NCBI RefSeq assembly: GCF_011682145.1
Contig: NZ_WHJH01000050.1
Span: 1-52,391 of the forward strand
Direction of reading: 5' to 3'
Source of the DNA: Massilia mucilaginosa
GTDB lineage: Bacteria; Pseudomonadota; Gammaproteobacteria; Burkholderiales; Burkholderiaceae_D
DNA: 52,391 nucleotides
This document shows positions 33,408 through 40,907 of this stretch, piece by piece. The first letter of the stretch is position 1; every line of letters begins with the position of its first letter. A program made the translations under genes and the position numbers. The notes beneath the pieces are model-generated. The model worked only from the letters and a program-made list of their open reading frames with translations, was not told the DNA's origin and made no database searches.

Positions 33408-34214
33408 CTATCGTTTCAAGGCCGGACCGGCGTACACGCCACCGTTCGCGTTTTTTGCCAGGAACATCGTCAGCGCCGTCAGCGCGTCGGAGGCGTACAG
33501 CGGCTCCGGAAAGCGCTGCTGGCGGAAGCAGTCCGTGAGGCGGTGCTGCATGGTGCGCACTTCCCCTTGCGAGACCCGGTACGCCGGCCAGGTGGTGTAG
33601 GCGGCCTGGGCATTGATGGGGTTGAGGATGTTCGGCAACTCCTGCAGGCGGATGCGCTGCCCGTCGACCGAATGGCAGGTGGCGCAGGCGAAGTCGTGCG
33701 AGCCGCCACGGTGGAAGAACAGCTTGCGGCCGGTTTCGTAGGCGCGCTGTTCCATCGGGTGCGCGGTCGAGACCGCCATGGTCATGCCGCGCGACTCGGC
33801 GGTGATGTACGACACCAGCGCTTCGATGTCGGACTTCTTGCCGGCCGCGCCGAACGGCGTCTTGACGGCCTCGGCCGGAGTCAATCCCTGCAGGCTGACG
33901 CGGCAATGCACCAGGCGCTGTTCCAGGTCCATCACCTTGTTCACATCCTTGAAGTAGCACGGCAGTTCGGCGTACGCGCCCTTGAGCACGCCCGGGCCCT
34001 TGCCAAAGTCGCATTGCTCCAGCGACACCTTGTTCGGCCCGGTTTTGGTCTTCCACAGTTCTTCGCCGCGCATTTCCCACAGTTCGGCGGGATTGCCGTC
34101 GGCCAGCATCTGGCGGTACTTCGCAATCTCGTCGGTGCTGGACGTCTGTGCGACTGCCGCGCTTAGCGTGGTCAGCAGTCCCGCAGCGAGCACAGCTGTG
34201 CGCCGGTGGATCAT
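33408..34214 (-). CDS. soxA: Sulfur-oxidation cytochrome SoxA
   Basis: A 268-residue SoxA subunit, which with SoxX joins thiosulfate to SoxY. A signal peptide (AVLAAGLLTTLSAAVA) precedes a first cytochrome-like domain without a CxxCH site (Cys only, in LEQCDFGKG and PCYFKD), then a second with CATCH (DFACATCHSVDG). The catalytic Cys is in LTDCFRQQRFPEP. The absence of a first heme puts it with the monoheme SoxA group. The start at 34214 begins the signal peptide; the upstream frame overlaps soxZ. Confidence 0.93.
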   Translation of the reverse strand: MIHRRTAVLAAGLLTTLSAAVAQTSSTDEIAKYRQMLADGNPAELWEMRGEELWKTKTGPNKVSLEQCDFGKGPGVLKGAYAELPCYFKDVNKVMDLEQRLVHCRVSLQGLTPAEAVKTPFGAAGKKSDIEALVSYITAESRGMTMAVSTAHPMEQRAYETGRKLFFHRGGSHDFACATCHSVDGQRIRLQELPNILNPINAQAAYTTWPAYRVSQGEVRTMQHRLTDCFRQQRFPEPLYASDALTALTMFLAKNANGGVYAGPALKR

Positions 34215-34245
34215 GGTCGTCTCCTTGTTATTGTGCGTGACTGAT

Positions 34246-34557
34246 TTAAGTGATCGTGCCTTCATCGGTGCGGGTGTCGCCGGCCGTGTCGACCCAGGTC
34301 ACGCTGACCTTGTCGCCCTTGGCCGCGCCCTTGAACTTGAACGACAGGAACGGGTCTTTCGAGACCGAGGGGCCGAAGTTGGCGTCGAACACGACCTTGT
34401 CGCCGACCTTGGCCACCAGGGTCTTGATGAAATGGGCGGGCACGACTTTGCCGGCCGCATCCTTGCGTTGCCCGGTTTCCATGTCGTGCCGCATGAGGAT
34501 CTTTACTTCAACCAGCTCGCCGGTGGCGCTGGCGCGAATGCGCATTGGATCAGCCAT
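34246..34557 (-). CDS. soxZ: Sulfur carrier complex subunit SoxZ
   Basis: A 103-residue protein without a signal peptide, expected to be exported bound to SoxY. Family features are PMRIRASATGELVEVKILM, RHDMETGQRKDAAGK, HFIKTLVAK and the strand end VSWVDT-like VSVTWVDTAGDT. It lies between soxY (42-base gap) and soxA (31-base gap). The short immunoglobulin-like fold pairs with SoxY and positions its sulfur-carrying arm. Length is normal. Confidence 0.93.
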   Translation of the reverse strand: MADPMRIRASATGELVEVKILMRHDMETGQRKDAAGKVVPAHFIKTLVAKVGDKVVFDANFGPSVSKDPFLSFKFKGAAKGDKVSVTWVDTAGDTRTDEGTIT

Positions 34558-34599
34558 GATGGTTTCCTTTGTCGATGGTGGGAATGATGGGAAAGCCGC

Positions 34600-35064
34600 T
34601 CAGCCGCCGCAGCCGCCGAGCGTGACCTTGATTTCCTTGGTCGCCACCAGCCATTTGCCGTCGGCGCGCACCAGCGCGTGCACATTGGAGGTGCCACCCA
34701 TCTTCACGCGCGTGGTCACGGCCGCTTCGGTACCGGGCGGAATGTTGAAGCTGGCCGACATGCTGTTCGGATTCTTTTCGACCAGGATCGCCATGAAGTC
34801 GGTGTTGGGCGCCTTGCTGGCGACCGAGACCGGCACCACGGCGCCGTTTTCGGCAATGTCGGGGCCGGTGATCGAGATGTCGGGGCTGATGACGAATTTA
34901 TCGCCGCCGAGCTCCTTGACCACCGCCTCCAGGCTTTTGGCGTCGAACACTTTCTGGCTCCATTCGGCCGCGAACACATCGGACGGTTTGAGCAGCCCGG
35001 CGGCAAATGCCGCGCCCAGCACCGAGGTAATGCGCATCAGCGTGCGTCGACTTTGATTCATCAT
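34600..35064 (-). CDS. soxY: Sulfur carrier protein SoxY
   Basis: A 154-residue carrier protein with a Tat-type signal (SRRTLMRITSVLGAAFAAG). The mature chain ends in the swinging-arm motif VTLGGCGG, whose Cys152 covalently carries the sulfur intermediates in the Sox cycle. A hydrophobic immunoglobulin-like core (AVVPVSVASKAPNTDFMAIL) precedes it. It follows the soxD gene after a 96-base gap that contains a perfect 9-bp hairpin, which may set the relative amounts of carrier and SoxCD. Confidence 0.93.
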   Translation of the reverse strand: MMNQSRRTLMRITSVLGAAFAAGLLKPSDVFAAEWSQKVFDAKSLEAVVKELGGDKFVISPDISITGPDIAENGAVVPVSVASKAPNTDFMAILVEKNPNSMSASFNIPPGTEAAVTTRVKMGGTSNVHALVRADGKWLVATKEIKVTLGGCGG

Positions 35065-35124
35065 GTTCTCCCATTGTTGAAAATTCCCCGCGCCTTTGAT
35101 GACGGGAATACTGCTTCAAACCAA

Positions 35125-35145
35125 GACTACCCGAAGCGGGTAGTC
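35125..35145 (-). terminator. Hairpin between soxD and soxY
   Basis: GACTACCCG and CGGGTAGTC form a perfect 9-bp stem with a 3-base loop. It lies 16 bases after the soxD stop and 61 bases before the soxY start. There is no following T-run, so an mRNA-stabilising or partial-termination role is more likely than a full stop. Confidence 0.5.
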
Positions 35146-35160
35146 GCCAGCCACATCCGT

Positions 35161-36222
35161 TCATTTGGGTGTTGCTAGAATCCAACCGACCATTGCGGCG
35201 ATATCGGCATCCTTGAGATGACCCTGGGCCGGCATCGGTATCGCGCCCCAGGTGCCGTTGCTGCCCTTCTTCACCTTGTCCGCCAGCCTGGTGGCGGCCG
35301 CACCGTCGCCCATATATTTTTCTCGCACCGCCTTGAAACTCGGCCCCACGATCTTGGTATCGACGGCGTGGCAGGCCATGCAGGCATTTTGTTCAAGCAG
35401 CGGCAGGACCGCCTTGCTGGGCGCGTCGGCGGATGCGGCTGCCGGCGCCGGCGCCGGCGCGGCGGATGCCAGGCGGCTCGCGGGAGCGGGCTGGGTTGTA
35501 TCGACGCCACGGGTGGCGCCGAAGCCGCGTGTCTGTTGCGCCAGGTTGCCGTGCGCATTGCGCGCCGCTTCCGGCAGCGAGGAGCGCACGCTGGCCTCGA
35601 CCGGGCAGTTCTTCATGCACGCCACGCTTTTCACGTCGGGCTTGCCCTTGACATCCCACAAGCCGTGGCTGGTGACCATGCCGTTGCGGTTCGGCATGCG
35701 CTGCTGGACGTGCGCCATGGTCTGGTCCGACAGCACGAAGTCGTCCGCCACCACCTCGCCCAGGTTGAGCATGTAGGCGGTCACCGCATACACCTCGTCG
35801 GTGGTGAGCGACTTGGGCGCGGTCCAGGGCATGGCGCGGTTGATGTAATCCCACAGGGTCGACACGGTGGCCACCTTCATCAAGGTGGTCTTTTGCGGCT
35901 GGCGCCCGTTGACCAGCGAAGCCACCCGGCCCTTGGCCACATCCTCGGCCGTGGTGCCGCCGATCAGCGGCGTGAACACCTCGTTCGACTCGCCGAAGGT
36001 GCCGTGGCAGGACGCGCACTTGCCTTCCCACACCGCCTGCCCGGCCAGCACGCTGCCCGAGCCCTTGGGCAGGCCGGTGAAGTCGGGGCGCACGTCGATA
36101 TCCCAGGCCGCCACTTCCTGCGCGGTTGCGCTGCGCCCCGGCTTGCTTGCCGGGGCGGCGCCGGCGTTGAAAACCAGTACCGCAAGCGCCAGCGCGAGCG
36201 CCGCTTTAGTAGACCTGGACAT
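35161..36222 (-). CDS. soxD: Sulfur dehydrogenase cytochrome subunit SoxD
   Basis: A 353-residue diheme cytochrome, electron acceptor of SoxC. The signal peptide is LALALAVLVFNAGAA. The first heme site is CASCH (GKCASCHGTFGES), the second CMACH (QNACMACHAVDTKIVGP), separated by a Pro/Ala-rich linker (about 255-280). Matching features are FTPLIGGTTAEDV and the DEVYAVTAYMLNLG helix. The ATG at 36222 overlaps the soxC end by 17 bases; longer frames upstream run inside soxC and are unlikely. Length is normal for the family. Confidence 0.93.
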   Translation of the reverse strand: MSRSTKAALALALAVLVFNAGAAPASKPGRSATAQEVAAWDIDVRPDFTGLPKGSGSVLAGQAVWEGKCASCHGTFGESNEVFTPLIGGTTAEDVAKGRVASLVNGRQPQKTTLMKVATVSTLWDYINRAMPWTAPKSLTTDEVYAVTAYMLNLGEVVADDFVLSDQTMAHVQQRMPNRNGMVTSHGLWDVKGKPDVKSVACMKNCPVEASVRSSLPEAARNAHGNLAQQTRGFGATRGVDTTQPAPASRLASAAPAPAPAAASADAPSKAVLPLLEQNACMACHAVDTKIVGPSFKAVREKYMGDGAAATRLADKVKKGSNGTWGAIPMPAQGHLKDADIAAMVGWILATPK

Positions 36223-37558
36223 TCGACACCTCGCCCGATTGCGCAACCTGCCACGACTGGATTGCATTGTTGTGATAAATGGAGCGGGTGCCGCGCACCG
36301 CGCGCAGTTCATTGATTTTCGGCTGCACATAGCCGGTCTCGTCGATGGCGCGCGATTGCAGCACGGCTGGCGTGCCATCCCACTCCCAGTCGATATTGAA
36401 ACGGGTCAGGCATTTCGACAGCAGCGGCGTTTCCAGGCGCGCCGTGCGCCAGTTGCGCCCGCCGTCGACCGAAACGTCGACCCGCTTGACCTTGCCGCGC
36501 CCGGACCAGGCCAGCCCGGTAATGTTGTAGTAACCGGTACCCTGCAGGCGCTGGCCGGCCGACGGCGTGGTGATTACCGACTTGCATTCCTGGATCGAGG
36601 TGTACTGGCGGAAGGTGCCGTCCGGCATTGCATCGATGTAGTGCAGCGCCTCGTCCTTGGTGGCGTAGGGCTGGTCGCCCACTTCGATGCGGCGCAGCCA
36701 TTTGACCCAGGACACGCCCTGCACGCCGGGCACCACCAGGCGCAAGGGGTAGCCGTGTTCCGGGCGCAGCATTTCGCCATTCATGGCCCAGGCCACGATC
36801 ACGTCGTCGAGTGCGCGTTCGAGCGACATGGTGCGCGTCATGGACGAGCCGTCGGCGCCTTCGGCCAGCACCACCTTGGCGCGCCGCTTGTCGACGCCGC
36901 AGTCCTCAAGCAGGACCGAGAGCGGCACGCCGGTGAACTCGCTGCAACTGAGCATGCCGTGCGAATACTGGACCGAGGGTACTGCCACATTGCCCCACTC
37001 CATCGCCGTGTTGGCGCCGCACTCGATGAAATGCATGCGCGACACCGAGGGCATGCGCATCAGGTCGTCCATGGTGTAGACCTTGGGATTGTTCACCAGG
37101 CCATTGATCATGAAACGGTGTTTGGCCGGATCGATATCGTGCCAGCCCTGGTGGTGGCGCTCGAAGTGCAGCCCGGACGGGGTGATGATGCCGAACAGCC
37201 CCTGCAAGGGCGTGAACGAGACCGAGGCCGCGCCCACCCGGGTCAGCCCGGGCGACTCGCGCCGCTGCAGGTTGGCCTCGTACTGCGAGGGCTGGCCGTA
37301 GGGATGGGTCGCGACCGGTTTGCCGAGGGTGCGCGAATGTTCGGGCAGGACCAGGATGTTCGGGTCGCCGGCGCCGCTGTCCTGGGCCAAGGCCGTGCCC
37401 GCGCCCATGGCGGCGCCGGCGGCGAGGAAGCTGCGCCGCAGGAAGCCGCGCCGCGCGCCGTCGACGCCGGCGCGGTTGATGTCCTCGATCAGGGCGCTGT
37501 CGAGAAAGTGCTCGGGGGCGGCCTGCACGCGGCCGGTCTTGCGTATCGGAGTCGTCAT
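36206..37558 (-). CDS. soxC: Sulfite/sulfane dehydrogenase molybdenum subunit SoxC
   Basis: A 450-residue molybdopterin protein of the sulfite-oxidase family that oxidises the SoxY-bound sulfane sulfur. A Tat signal is visible (RRSFLAAGAAMGAGTALA). The Mo-binding Cys lies in MHFIECGANTAM; other family stretches are RFMINGLVNNPKVYTMDDL, EGADGSSMTRTM and VSVDGGRNWRTARL. An AGAGG site fits the ATG at 37558 better than the GTG two codons earlier. It is the first gene after the soxR-like regulator, and an ATATACGCAT-containing motif lies in the gap before it. Confidence 0.94.
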   Translation of the reverse strand: MTTPIRKTGRVQAAPEHFLDSALIEDINRAGVDGARRGFLRRSFLAAGAAMGAGTALAQDSGAGDPNILVLPEHSRTLGKPVATHPYGQPSQYEANLQRRESPGLTRVGAASVSFTPLQGLFGIITPSGLHFERHHQGWHDIDPAKHRFMINGLVNNPKVYTMDDLMRMPSVSRMHFIECGANTAMEWGNVAVPSVQYSHGMLSCSEFTGVPLSVLLEDCGVDKRRAKVVLAEGADGSSMTRTMSLERALDDVIVAWAMNGEMLRPEHGYPLRLVVPGVQGVSWVKWLRRIEVGDQPYATKDEALHYIDAMPDGTFRQYTSIQECKSVITTPSAGQRLQGTGYYNITGLAWSGRGKVKRVDVSVDGGRNWRTARLETPLLSKCLTRFNIDWEWDGTPAVLQSRAIDETGYVQPKINELRAVRGTRSIYHNNAIQSWQVAQSGEVSNVQVY

Positions 37559-37629
37559 TGCCACTGCCTCTCGCTTGCCTGGTTGAACGGCGCCGCATGC
37601 GGCTACCGATGCTACTTACTTATACGACC

Positions 37630-37643
37630 ATATACGCATATAA
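37630..37643. promoter_or_regulatory. Operator-like AT-rich motif before soxC
   Basis: ATATACGCATATAA includes an imperfect inverted repeat ATAT-N4-ATAT and shares the 10-base core ATATACGCAT with a site before the soxR-like gene. It lies 72 bases upstream of soxC within an A/T-rich stretch (37605-37660). Confidence 0.5.
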
Positions 37644-37689
37644 CCACGCGCGCATATTGTGCGTTCGGCATGATTGCCGTTCAGCCGCC

Positions 37690-38058
37690 TCAGGCGTCCG
37701 CGCCCATGAATCCCTGGATCGCGCCCTGCCCCATGCGGCGGCTGTTCTTGACCTTTTCCGCCATCTGGCTGCACACCGTGCGGCACAGGGCGATGGTGTT
37801 CTGGTCTTCGATGCGGTAATACACCTGCGCGCCCTCCTTGCGGCGCCCGAGGATGCGGGCGCGGTACAGCATGTTCAGCTGACGCGACACATTCGCCTGC
37901 GTGGCCCCGATGTCGCCGACGATGGCGCCCACGGTGCGTTCGCCGTTGCACAGCGCGTGCAGGATCTTGAGCCGGGTCGGTTCCGACAGCAGCGCGAAAT
38001 AGTTCGATACTTCTTCGAACACTTCGCTCATCTGTTCGCTGTCGAGGTCTGGATCCAT
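37690..38058 (-). CDS. soxR: ArsR-family repressor, SoxR/SqrR-like persulfide sensor
   Basis: A 122-residue winged-helix regulator. Its ArsR core is FALLSEPTRLKILHALCNG, then the recognition helix TQANVSRQLNMLYRARIL and the wing KEGAQVYYRI. Cys37 (HALCNG) and Cys92 (IALCRTVC), with Cys96 nearby, fall where SqrR/BigR-type repressors carry the two Cys that bridge through polysulfide (family knowledge). It is transcribed toward soxC in the same direction, 125 bases away, and a motif shared with the soxC leader lies near its own start, which fits autorepression. The ATG at 38058 is chosen over 38103 because it starts the conserved helix. Confidence 0.8.
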   Translation of the reverse strand: MDPDLDSEQMSEVFEEVSNYFALLSEPTRLKILHALCNGERTVGAIVGDIGATQANVSRQLNMLYRARILGRRKEGAQVYYRIEDQNTIALCRTVCSQMAEKVKNSRRMGQGAIQGFMGADA

Positions 38059-38085
38059 GCTTGTTTCAGGTGTAAAGAAATGCCG

Positions 38086-38095
38086 ATATACGCAT
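38086..38095. promoter_or_regulatory. Second copy of the soxC-leader motif, before the soxR-like gene
   Basis: ATATACGCAT, identical to 37630-37639, sits 27 bases upstream of the soxR-like start. It may be the autoregulatory site; only one half of the palindrome is present. Confidence 0.4.
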
Positions 38096-38196
38096 GAAAC
38101 CAAATCCGCACGGCTTGCACAAGCGATTTCGATGTTGCAATGCGGAAAACAACACTCGGGAAGCCGGGCTGCCTGGCCACCTTGCCGGCGGCGATG

Positions 38197-39078
38197 CTAG
38201 GGCGCGCGCTCCAGCATTTGCTGCGCCAGCAAATGGGCGTGCGGGGTCAGTGCCGAGAAATCGCGTGCGCACAGGTAGAGCTGGCGTGTAGCCCAGGCTT
38301 CCGACAGCGGCACGATGGCCAGATCGCGGCGCAGGGTCCGGGCCAGCACATCGGAGACGATCGAAATGCCGATGCCCGCCTCCACCTGCATGCCGATATG
38401 CTCGGGGTTGCGCAGCTCGATGCGGTAGTCGAGCTGGCGGCCCAGGCGCGCCGCGCGTTCGGCCAGATGGATGGTGAGCGCCGTATCGGCCATGCCCACG
38501 ATCGGCTCGGCCAGCAGGTCGGCAAAGGCCACGCTCGTTTGCCGGGCCACCCTATGCGAACGGCTGGCAATGACAACCAGCTGGTCGCTGGCGATCAGGT
38601 GCGTTTGCAGCGGGCCGAAATCGGTCACGTCCGAGAGGATGCCGAGATCGGCGCGCCGGTCCACCAGCGCCTGGACGCTTTCCAGGCTGGGCCGCTCTTC
38701 GAGGTCGATCGACAGGTCGGGATACGCCGCCAGGAACCGGCACAGCCGGGGCGGCAGGAATGCCGCCATCGCCGCCGTGTTCGACAGCAGCCGGATGCGG
38801 CCTTTCAGGCCAGTCGCGTAGGTGCGCAGTTCGCCGCGCATCTGTTCGACCTGGTCCACGATCGAGCGCCCGTGCCGGACCAGGGCTTCGCCCGCAGCGG
38901 TGGCGCGCACCCCGCGCCGATTGCGTTCGAGCAGCGGCGCGCCGAGTGCCGCCTCCATCCCGGCAATCCGTTCGCTGACCGATGCCAGCGCCAGGTGCAT
39001 GGCACGCGCGCCCTGGGTCAGGCTGCCGCATTCCACCACGCTCAGGAACACCCGTATATCGGTCAGGTCAAAGCGCAT
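38197..39078 (-). CDS. LysR-family transcriptional regulator
   Basis: A 293-residue regulator. The N-terminal helix-turn-helix is FLSVVECGSLTQGARAMHLA with LALASVSERIAGMEAALGA and RGVRATAAGEA after it. The ligand-binding part starts LKGRIRLLSNTAAMAAFLPP and continues SIDLEERPSLESVQALVDRRADLGIL and DQLVVIASRSHRVAR. The family is plain, but the target genes are not. LysR proteins often control divergent neighbours, and the gene to the right (39208, plus) is a small membrane protein, so that gene is one possible target. The ATG at 39078 is at the usual distance from the HTH. Confidence 0.88.
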   Translation of the reverse strand: MRFDLTDIRVFLSVVECGSLTQGARAMHLALASVSERIAGMEAALGAPLLERNRRGVRATAAGEALVRHGRSIVDQVEQMRGELRTYATGLKGRIRLLSNTAAMAAFLPPRLCRFLAAYPDLSIDLEERPSLESVQALVDRRADLGILSDVTDFGPLQTHLIASDQLVVIASRSHRVARQTSVAFADLLAEPIVGMADTALTIHLAERAARLGRQLDYRIELRNPEHIGMQVEAGIGISIVSDVLARTLRRDLAIVPLSEAWATRQLYLCARDFSALTPHAHLLAQQMLERAP

Positions 39079-39207
39079 GGTTTGTCTCGTGCTTTCGGAA
39101 TTTCCGAAGTGTAGCACCGGAATTGCCAGATTGTGGGATCGGTCCCGGCGGACTACTATCGTTTGCATGAGGCGCGGATTCAGTCACCTCTCGAAAAGGA
39201 GAACATC

Positions 39208-39408
39208 ATGCTCGACGCTTTGTTGGAAACGATCGGAACGCTGGCTGTGCTGGCCAGTATCGCGGCGAAATTCGTGTATTTTCGCACCGCCCCCGGCGCG
39301 GGGGACGAGGCCGGGCGGGATCGTCCTGCCGATCCGGCTTCGGAATTGCCCGCCATGAAGAGCGAGCGCCCCGGCGTTGCGCATGCCGCCTGGCGCGAGC
39401 GCCGCTAG
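39208..39408 (+). CDS. Small hypothetical protein with N-terminal membrane helix
   Basis: A 66-residue protein with one membrane segment (ALLETIGTLAVLASIAAKFVYF) and a charged C-terminal part. AAAAGGAG stands 8 bases before the ATG, a strong ribosome site, which is why this start is used. No family is recognised. It lies divergent to the LysR gene and could be its target, or a small stress-related membrane protein. Confidence 0.5.
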   Translation: MLDALLETIGTLAVLASIAAKFVYFRTAPGAGDEAGRDRPADPASELPAMKSERPGVAHAAWRERR

Positions 39409-39436
39409 CCGGCCAGCACACCGGGGGCCGGGGACC

Positions 39437-40015
39437 TCAGAATTCGCCGCGAGCGCCGCGCTCGAGCATCTTCTGGACGGCGTCGCGCACGCGCGTCACG
39501 CGCGGCTTGAGTTCGGGCGGCATCTTGCGGCCCATGTTGATCAGCATGTCCATGTTCATGGTGTAGATCCACAGGCCGTCATCCTTTTCCAGCACCGTGA
39601 TGCGGCACGGCAGGAAGGCCGCCATGTGCGGGCTGAAATCGACCATGGCGCGCGCGGTCTCGGGGTCGCAGTAGGAGTACACCTTGAGGAACTTCTGCGG
39701 CTGGTTCGAGCGCGCCTGCAATTCCGCCGACAGCGGCAGGCTGCCGACCATCTTCAGGTTCTCTTCCGCCGCCACGCTGGCGAAGGCATCCTCGATCTCG
39801 GCCACGGTCACACCGGGCTGCACCTTGCGCTCCCAGGTGACGGCGGCGGCAATGTCGCCGCCGGAGTCGGCCCAGCGGCCCCAGACATCGGCAAACGCGC
39901 TGCCGGCGCCGGATTCGGTTTGCGCCGCCGCACCCAGCGTGCCGCAGGCAGCCAGCAGCAAGGGCGCGGCCGCCATCAGCAGGCGCAGCGGCAGCGCCGC
40001 GAACGTCAGCGTCAT
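39437..40015 (-). CDS. DUF302 domain-containing lipoprotein
   Basis: A 192-residue protein with a lipobox signal (MAAAPLLLAAC). The DUF302 region is at about 90-170, with VYSYCDPETARAMVDFSPHMAAFLPCRITVLEKDDG and WIYTMNMDMLI, a pattern of the family. The two Cys could be a redox or metal pair. Function is not known. The ATG at 40015 is chosen over 40030 since it begins the signal. It is the downstream member of a possible pair with the next gene on the same strand. Confidence 0.75.
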   Translation of the reverse strand: MTLTFAALPLRLLMAAAPLLLAACGTLGAAAQTESGAGSAFADVWGRWADSGGDIAAAVTWERKVQPGVTVAEIEDAFASVAAEENLKMVGSLPLSAELQARSNQPQKFLKVYSYCDPETARAMVDFSPHMAAFLPCRITVLEKDDGLWIYTMNMDMLINMGRKMPPELKPRVTRVRDAVQKMLERGARGEF

Positions 40016-40054
40016 CGCATCGCCTGGCACGCTGGCCGGCGCGGCGCGCCTGGT

Positions 40055-40720
40055 TCAGTCGAACCCGATGTCATACTCGTCCCAGCCCTGCTTGCCCAGT
40101 TTGAGGTAGACTTTCTGCTCCGTGCCCGCCAGGCGCAGGTTTTCCGCGATATCGGGGAAGGCCGCGGACAGTGTCGGATTCCTGGCCCAGGCGGCCACCG
40201 GGCCAACCTTGTACGAATACGTCACGTGCACCCACAGCCATTCGCCAGTCTTGATCGGCTTGGTCCATGCGATGACTTTATCGAGCTTCTTTTGAGCGTA
40301 GCAAAGGTCGCCTTCCTTGACCTGCTTCGAGGTTTTGCTACGGTAATCCTTGACTGTCACTTCCTTTTCGCGGTAGAGCTTTTTCCCGGCGTCGGTCAGC
40401 ACGTAACGCTTGACCACCACATCCGGTTTGAACGGGCGGGTGTCTTTCGGGTCGTCTCCGCCAGGCGCCTCGGCAGTCAGTCCGAGCGCTGTCAATGTCT
40501 CCATTTTTGCCACTATCGTGTCGGGGGCGGCGTTTTTCATCTCCATGTTGGCAGGGGAAATCGACAGCGGCCACTCGGTCAGGTCCAGGCAAAGCTCCCC
40601 CTTCTTGTCGAGATAGTTCGCCACACCGAGGCGGAGTTCTTTGTCGTTCGCCTGGGCCTTGCTGTCGCATGCCATGAGGGAGAGAGCACCAGCGACGGCC
40701 AGGGCAAGGTGGCTTTTCAT
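40055..40720 (-). CDS. Hypothetical lipoprotein
   Basis: A 221-residue protein with a lipobox ending LSLMACDSKA (Cys18). The mature chain has GELCLDLTEWPLS and GDLCYAQKKLDKVIAW, two Cys that could bond, and the WLWVHVTYSYKV strand. It lies 39 bases upstream of the DUF302 gene on the same strand and might be cotranscribed. No family is recognised; it looks like an envelope-stress or binding lipoprotein, but no function can be given. Confidence 0.6.
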   Translation of the reverse strand: MKSHLALAVAGALSLMACDSKAQANDKELRLGVANYLDKKGELCLDLTEWPLSISPANMEMKNAAPDTIVAKMETLTALGLTAEAPGGDDPKDTRPFKPDVVVKRYVLTDAGKKLYREKEVTVKDYRSKTSKQVKEGDLCYAQKKLDKVIAWTKPIKTGEWLWVHVTYSYKVGPVAAWARNPTLSAAFPDIAENLRLAGTEQKVYLKLGKQGWDEYDIGFD

Positions 40721-40907
40721 TGAGTAGGGATTTCGTCAGGAACGCGTATTTTCAGAAGATCAAGGATAAACGATCAACATACATAACTCAACACCGTTTC
40801 AACAGTCGCAACATTTCATGTCCTTCATCATGGCGCACATCGCTTAAAATACGCGGGCCGCCCCCTGCGCGGCGCACGTTCACGCATAGCGCTTCCGAGG
40901 TAGTCAT

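Noticed and set aside
40721-40907. LexA (SOS) box before polB
   Set aside because: I looked for CTGT-N8-ACAG-like sites and found none.
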